From Bacteroidia bacterium (GTDB lineage: Bacteria > Bacteroidota > Bacteroidia > UBA4408): DNA of 45,996 nucleotides. Below are positions 42,545 to 45,996 of this stretch, piece by piece. Location of the stretch: positions 1 to 45,996 of the forward strand of contig JACMRI010000011.1 in assembly GCA_014376525.1 (NCBI GenBank), given 5' to 3'. The notes below the pieces were generated by a model that saw only the letters and a list, made by a program, of their open reading frames with translations, ran no database searches and was not told the origin of the DNA. Each line of letters begins with the position of its first letter. Position 1 is the first letter of the stretch. Position numbers and translations under genes: made by a program.

Positions 42545-43498
42545 TTAATTTAATTCCTCTACAGGCGGATTTTCAATAATATGTAGTATTTCGGCATCGG
42601 TTAATTTTTCGGTATTTGCTGATGATAAGCCAACGGTTACTGGATTAGCCACTTTTTCGTTAAACGAAATAAGATAGTGGTCAATATTATCCAATACCAA
42701 TTCTCGTGTGTAAGCAAGCTCAGCATCGCCTATTAAAAACTCGTCCAAACGCTCGCCTGGTCTGCCTTCTATTTGTTTCCACTCTCCTCCTTTATTGGTT
42801 GTCCATACACGTAATATGTCTTCTATTTGTGCGGCTTTCATTTTCATAGAAAGTACTTTACCTTCCACTTCATTAATATTGTTTAAGGCAGTAAGGACTA
42901 GGCGTACAGCATCATCAACTGTAAAAAAGAAACGGCGCATCTCAGGGCCAGTGGTGCCTATAACGCCCGTTTCTTTAAGCATTTTGTTCCATATAGTAAG
43001 TACCGAACCTGTGGACCATGCTACGTTGCCGTAACGCACACAAGTAAATTGTGTATTGCGCTTGCGGTTCATTGAGCAAAACATACGCTCCATTAACGCC
43101 TTACTTAAACCATACGTATTGCGTACTGGTGGAGATGCTTTATCAGTAGAAACTCCTATTACAATTTCTACATCTTTATCAACCGCTACACGAGCCACAT
43201 TTTGCGAACCTGTAACGTTTACATCTACACATTCCATAGGTTGATGCTCTGCCAAATCTACAAACTTGGTAGCTGCGGCATGTATTATTATATGTGGCTT
43301 TACCTCATTTACTATATCGCGTACTGCTTCTATATTGGTAATATCCAATGGCAATACTTCACAACCTGTAAACTTTTGCGCCATAAAATTTTGTTTGTTG
43401 TTGCGCCCTGTAAGTACTACACGGTATTCGTTTTTAAGTGCTATACCTAATCGGCGACCTAAGAAGCCTGTACCGCCTGTTATTAATATGGTTTTCAT
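42545..43498 (-). CDS. Extended SDR enzyme, polysaccharide biosynthesis (CapD/FlaA1-like)
   Basis: The 317-residue enzyme has the NAD(P) loop ITGGTGFLGRRLGIAL, then ATKFVDLAEHQPMECVDVNVTGSQNVA, VSTDKASPPVRNTYGLSKALMERMF (catalytic Y-x3-K; Lys in STDKA is characteristic of UDP-HexNAc 4,6-dehydratases) and VRYGNVAWSTGSV. This matches FlaA1/PseB/CapD-type UDP-GlcNAc dehydratase/epimerases. Its 4-bp overlap with the GT2 gene shows an operon. The product sugar is not deducible. Confidence 0.85.
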   Translation of the reverse strand: MKTILITGGTGFLGRRLGIALKNEYRVVLTGRNNKQNFMAQKFTGCEVLPLDITNIEAVRDIVNEVKPHIIIHAAATKFVDLAEHQPMECVDVNVTGSQNVARVAVDKDVEIVIGVSTDKASPPVRNTYGLSKALMERMFCSMNRKRNTQFTCVRYGNVAWSTGSVLTIWNKMLKETGVIGTTGPEMRRFFFTVDDAVRLVLTALNNINEVEGKVLSMKMKAAQIEDILRVWTTNKGGEWKQIEGRPGERLDEFLIGDAELAYTRELVLDNIDHYLISFNEKVANPVTVGLSSANTEKLTDAEILHIIENPPVEELN

Positions 43499-44394
43499 TT
43501 GATGATGTATTTTATTATTACTAAAAAATGGTGTGCAAATTTTATTTTAAAAAGAACGAACGGATTAGCTACAAATGCTTTAAACAAGTAACTAAATGCT
43601 TTTGCAGTTCTCTGTCGAATGGCTGCTGCACCGCAAATATATAAGTAATTATTAACTATAAAATCTTGTTTGTACGGTGCGTATTCTCCATCAAACAAAT
43701 TACTATTTATTTGCTTGTGTACAAAGTAAGTTATGCGTTGTTCTATTAATTCAAAATCGTGAGTAATTACGGTACGTTGTGGATGTTCCAGTACTGCACA
43801 ATTGGTTTTGTTTATGTATCCAATTTGTTTGCATTTGTATAATAATCGCATTACAAAATCATAATCTTCAGTACCTATAAGTATTGGCGTTTCGTCTACT
43901 CGTACATTTTGTGCTATTTCTGTTTTAATAAACACACCAATATTAGAAATATAATTGCCCTGTGCCAATGTTTGGAAAGGATTAGTAACATTGTGTGTTG
44001 CGCCCTTATGTGTTACCTTGCCCGCTTCGTTTATGTATTCAAAATTACAATGGTAAAAATGTATAGTTGGGTTTTGTGTATGATAGTTATACGCATCTTG
44101 TAAGCAATTGGAGTACAGTACATCGTCAGAATCTAACAAAGTAACATAGCCTCCTTTGGCTGCATCAAAGCCTGCATTGCGAGATACCGCACGTTCCATA
44201 TTTACAGGATGTGCTATTAAACTAATGTTGGCTTGCGCTAAATAAGGTTGTAATATTTCCAATGTATTATCGGTAGAGGCATTATCTACAACAATAATTT
44301 CGTAGTTGGTGTACGACTGCGCAAGTACACTTTTAATTGTAGTTAAAATTAAGTGCGCACGATTGTAAGTAGGTATTATTACTGAAAAAAACAT
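43495..44394 (-). CDS. Family 2 glycosyltransferase
   Basis: The 299-residue GT-A enzyme has SVIIPTYNRAHLILTTIKSVLAQSYTNYEIIVVDNASTD at its N-terminus region, the first ten residues being the nucleotide-binding strand. The metal site is LLDSDD (DxD), followed by NPFQTLAQGNYIS and EDYDFVMRLLY. The C-terminus ends in a hydrophobic segment (residues ~275-298) that may associate with the membrane. It probably adds a sugar in the same polysaccharide as its neighbours. Confidence 0.88.
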   Translation of the reverse strand: MFFSVIIPTYNRAHLILTTIKSVLAQSYTNYEIIVVDNASTDNTLEILQPYLAQANISLIAHPVNMERAVSRNAGFDAAKGGYVTLLDSDDVLYSNCLQDAYNYHTQNPTIHFYHCNFEYINEAGKVTHKGATHNVTNPFQTLAQGNYISNIGVFIKTEIAQNVRVDETPILIGTEDYDFVMRLLYKCKQIGYINKTNCAVLEHPQRTVITHDFELIEQRITYFVHKQINSNLFDGEYAPYKQDFIVNNYLYICGAAAIRQRTAKAFSYLFKAFVANPFVLFKIKFAHHFLVIIKYIIK

Positions 44395-44433
44395 GCTGCA
44401 AATATATTGTTTATGTGCTTGTTTGTGCTACAA

Positions 44434-45417
44434 TTAATCCTGAATTAAAGGGTGTAAGTCGAAGTTATGCGTTTGTAACCAATTGTTGTTTTTGTTAACA
44501 TCGCCTTTATAATATAGTATTAACGGTACTTTGTAAGAAAACAAACCTTTGTTAAACGGATTTTTTATCAAACCTAATATTAATCCATTTTTGTTTTTTA
44601 ATAACGTATGCCACGTATATAAATAATTGAACGTATAATTTGAAGCAAAATAATGTAGCGTTCGCTTTAGCAATACGCTGTATTTAGCCTCGTTAAGGCA
44701 CTCAAAAAATAATAGTTTAATTGTACTTTCTTCTTGCTCGGCTATTGCTATCGCTACACAATTAGCACCATCGTATAGTTTTAACGCAATATGTTTTTTA
44801 AAAGGATGCTGTGTTATTTTCCAGTTTAAAAGAGCTGCGCTATAGTTTTTATAAATAGAATTTAAGTTTGTTTTTTTTGCAAAAAAATCATCAGTAGCAT
44901 CAGTAAATTGTGTGATGGTTTTAAACGTAATAGTTGCTTTTGTTGAAAATAAATTAGTGGCTTTAATTAGCAACGGAGTTGTAAAAACATACGTAAAGTT
45001 GATAGGATTAATCCAGTTTAATTTTTTAACAAAACCGTGGTAAGAGTTGCTACCAGGTATGCCTATTAAATTAACTTCGTGGTAAGTTGCTAGCAAATAA
45101 TCATAAGTACAGTTAGCTAACTTAATAAACAAACCACGGTTTCGATAATTAGGGTGGGTCATAGTATCCATAGATTGATAAATAATTTTATCTACTCCAT
45201 TAACATTATACAATTCGGGTATTACACCATAAAAAGCAGCAATAGTGTCCGTTTCTGGATCGTATGCCTCAAATGCTATTAAGCTACCGTGAGGGTTATT
45301 TAAGTACTTCCAATTAAAATAATCAACTGTAACGGTTATACCAAAACACAACTCAAAAAGCGAACTGTACTTTTCCAAATTACTTAACTCTACCTTTCTT
45401 ATTATCAAATTTTCCAT
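44434..45417 (-). CDS. GNAT-family N-acetyltransferase
   Basis: This 327-residue protein begins with an N-acyltransferase fold: NLEKYSSLFELCFG, YFNWKYLNNPHG, AFYGVIPELY, then THPNYRNRGLFIKLA, the acetyl-CoA-binding R/Q-x-x-G-x-G/A loop, here RNRGLF. The C-terminal half (~150-327) is a second, less conserved domain. In such operons these proteins typically acetylate an amino sugar or an acceptor in capsule or O-antigen. It lies between the GT2 gene and the deacetylase gene, on the same strand. Confidence 0.8.
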   Translation of the reverse strand: MENLIIRKVELSNLEKYSSLFELCFGITVTVDYFNWKYLNNPHGSLIAFEAYDPETDTIAAFYGVIPELYNVNGVDKIIYQSMDTMTHPNYRNRGLFIKLANCTYDYLLATYHEVNLIGIPGSNSYHGFVKKLNWINPINFTYVFTTPLLIKATNLFSTKATITFKTITQFTDATDDFFAKKTNLNSIYKNYSAALLNWKITQHPFKKHIALKLYDGANCVAIAIAEQEESTIKLLFFECLNEAKYSVLLKRTLHYFASNYTFNYLYTWHTLLKNKNGLILGLIKNPFNKGLFSYKVPLILYYKGDVNKNNNWLQTHNFDLHPLIQD

Positions 45418-45422
45418 GGCTA

Positions 45423-45996
45423 TTAAATTTCATAATTTTTAAATATCGTTCTGTTTATTAAAAACAATAAGTCGTTTACACTCTCGTTGGTTAAACCTAT
45501 GCGAGGTAATATGTGTACACCACTTTGCTTATATTTATTACTGTTAAGTGCTGTTAAATTAATGGCGTTGGGATTAGTAGTTAGTGCACTTGTGTAGTTA
45601 TTACTACCTAACGACTCTATTATTTCGTTGTTAAAATGTTCTTGTTTACCAAACGGAATTGCTAAATGTTTACTTGTTATTTTAAGCGTCTCGTTTAAAT
45701 AATTTTCGTTTTTTGTAACGTCTGTAATAGCTGTGTATAAGGGCACTGCATTTAAATCGTAATGTGTATAAGTATGGTTGCCAAATGTTGTATTGGTATT
45801 GGTTTTTAACTCCTCAATATCTTTCGTGTTAAGATAAATATATTTGCCACAATTAAGTTTTTCGTGCTGTAATTGCTCTTGTACAGGTGCGTTTATTAAG
45901 GGTAATAGTAGTTCGTTTTTATGTTAAATAGTTGCGTTTTTTAACTGTAATAATTTTGCGTAAAACTCTACTTCATTGTTCAACAAAAAATTAGTA
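45423..45996 (-). pseudogene. Polysaccharide deacetylase (NodB-like), interrupted, runs off the window
   Basis: The minus-strand frame is open from the window edge to 45423 except for one TAA at 45924-45926. Before it, 23 codons (FLLNNEVEFYAKLL...) are visible; after it comes HKNELLLPLI, KYIYLNTKDIEEL and the NodB-family zinc motif GNHTYTHYDL (about 45753-45782), then the distal ITSKHLAIPFGKQEH and a C-terminal ALNSNKYKQSGVHILPRI. If translated from the GTG at 45744-45746, the protein would lack the zinc motif, so it would be inactive. The TAA could come from a CAA or other single change, or be an assembly error. The missing N-terminal part lies outside the window. Confidence 0.75.

Overview
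The window is a 46-kb piece of an AT-rich Bacteroidota chromosome, probably from the Chitinophagia/Sphingobacteriia side of the phylum, although the exact family cannot be read from the sequence. The evidence is several secreted proteins with type IX secretion (T9SS) C-terminal sorting domains of both type A and type B, a carboxypeptidase-regulatory-like TonB-dependent receptor next to a DUF4249 lipoprotein, a meso-diaminopimelate-type MurE, and promoters of the Bacteroidota TAnnTTTG type. No rRNA, tRNA, CRISPR array, transposase or phage gene was seen.

Layout. 1-2.4 kb: the 3' part of a repeat-rich T9SS type B adhesin on +. 2.4-12 kb (-): a short division/cell-wall (dcw) cluster murE-mraY-murD-[MBOAT acyltransferase-SGNH/AlgX-like protein-decayed SGNH copy]-ftsW-murG. 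The O-acylation pair sits between murD and ftsW, and a 14-bp palindrome of form TAAC-N6-GTTA lies just upstream of four start codons in this cluster. 12-13 kb: a small lipoprotein gene (-) preceded by a structured RNA element. 13-20.5 kb (+): a heptose-phosphate kinase, a 1738-residue PKD-repeat T9SS protein and a smaller T9SS type A protein. 21-23.8 kb (+): an epimerase-GT2-GT4 glycan operon. 23.8-28.2 kb (-): a TonB receptor, a DUF4249 lipoprotein and a MerR regulator with an intact-looking cobalamin-binding (CarH-like) module. 28.4-31 kb (-): AraC regulator, PEBP-family protein, OsmC peroxidase and a GlcG/HbpS-like gene broken by two stops. 31-38 kb: a D-cysteine desulfhydrase/ACC deaminase-like enzyme (+), nadB with a small membrane protein (-), a secreted M43 metalloprotease (-) and a cystathionine gamma-synthase-type enzyme (-). 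38-39.5 kb (+): a GT4 glycosyltransferase and a QueD/PTPS homologue. 39.6-40.6 kb (-): a frameshifted lipoprotein gene preceded by a second copy of the structured RNA. 40.6-46 kb (-): a polysaccharide/heptose operon (broken deacetylase, GNAT, GT2, SDR, two nucleotidyltransferases, GmhB-like phosphatase).

How the genes fit together. Most of the window serves the cell envelope: peptidoglycan precursor synthesis, possible O-acylation of an envelope polymer, nucleotide-heptose and other sugar activation, glycosyl transfer, and export of large T9SS surface proteins. The most unusual signals are (i) two diverged copies of a ~165-nt RNA-like element with a conserved pseudoknot-capable fold and a U-tract, each upstream of a lipoprotein gene; (ii) the MBOAT-SGNH insertion in the dcw cluster with a decayed second SGNH gene beside it; (iii) the recurring TAAC-N6-GTTA palindrome in that cluster. 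Several genes are broken (two in-frame stops, one stop, one frameshift, two short remnants), which points either to ongoing gene decay or, for the single-base cases, to assembly error.
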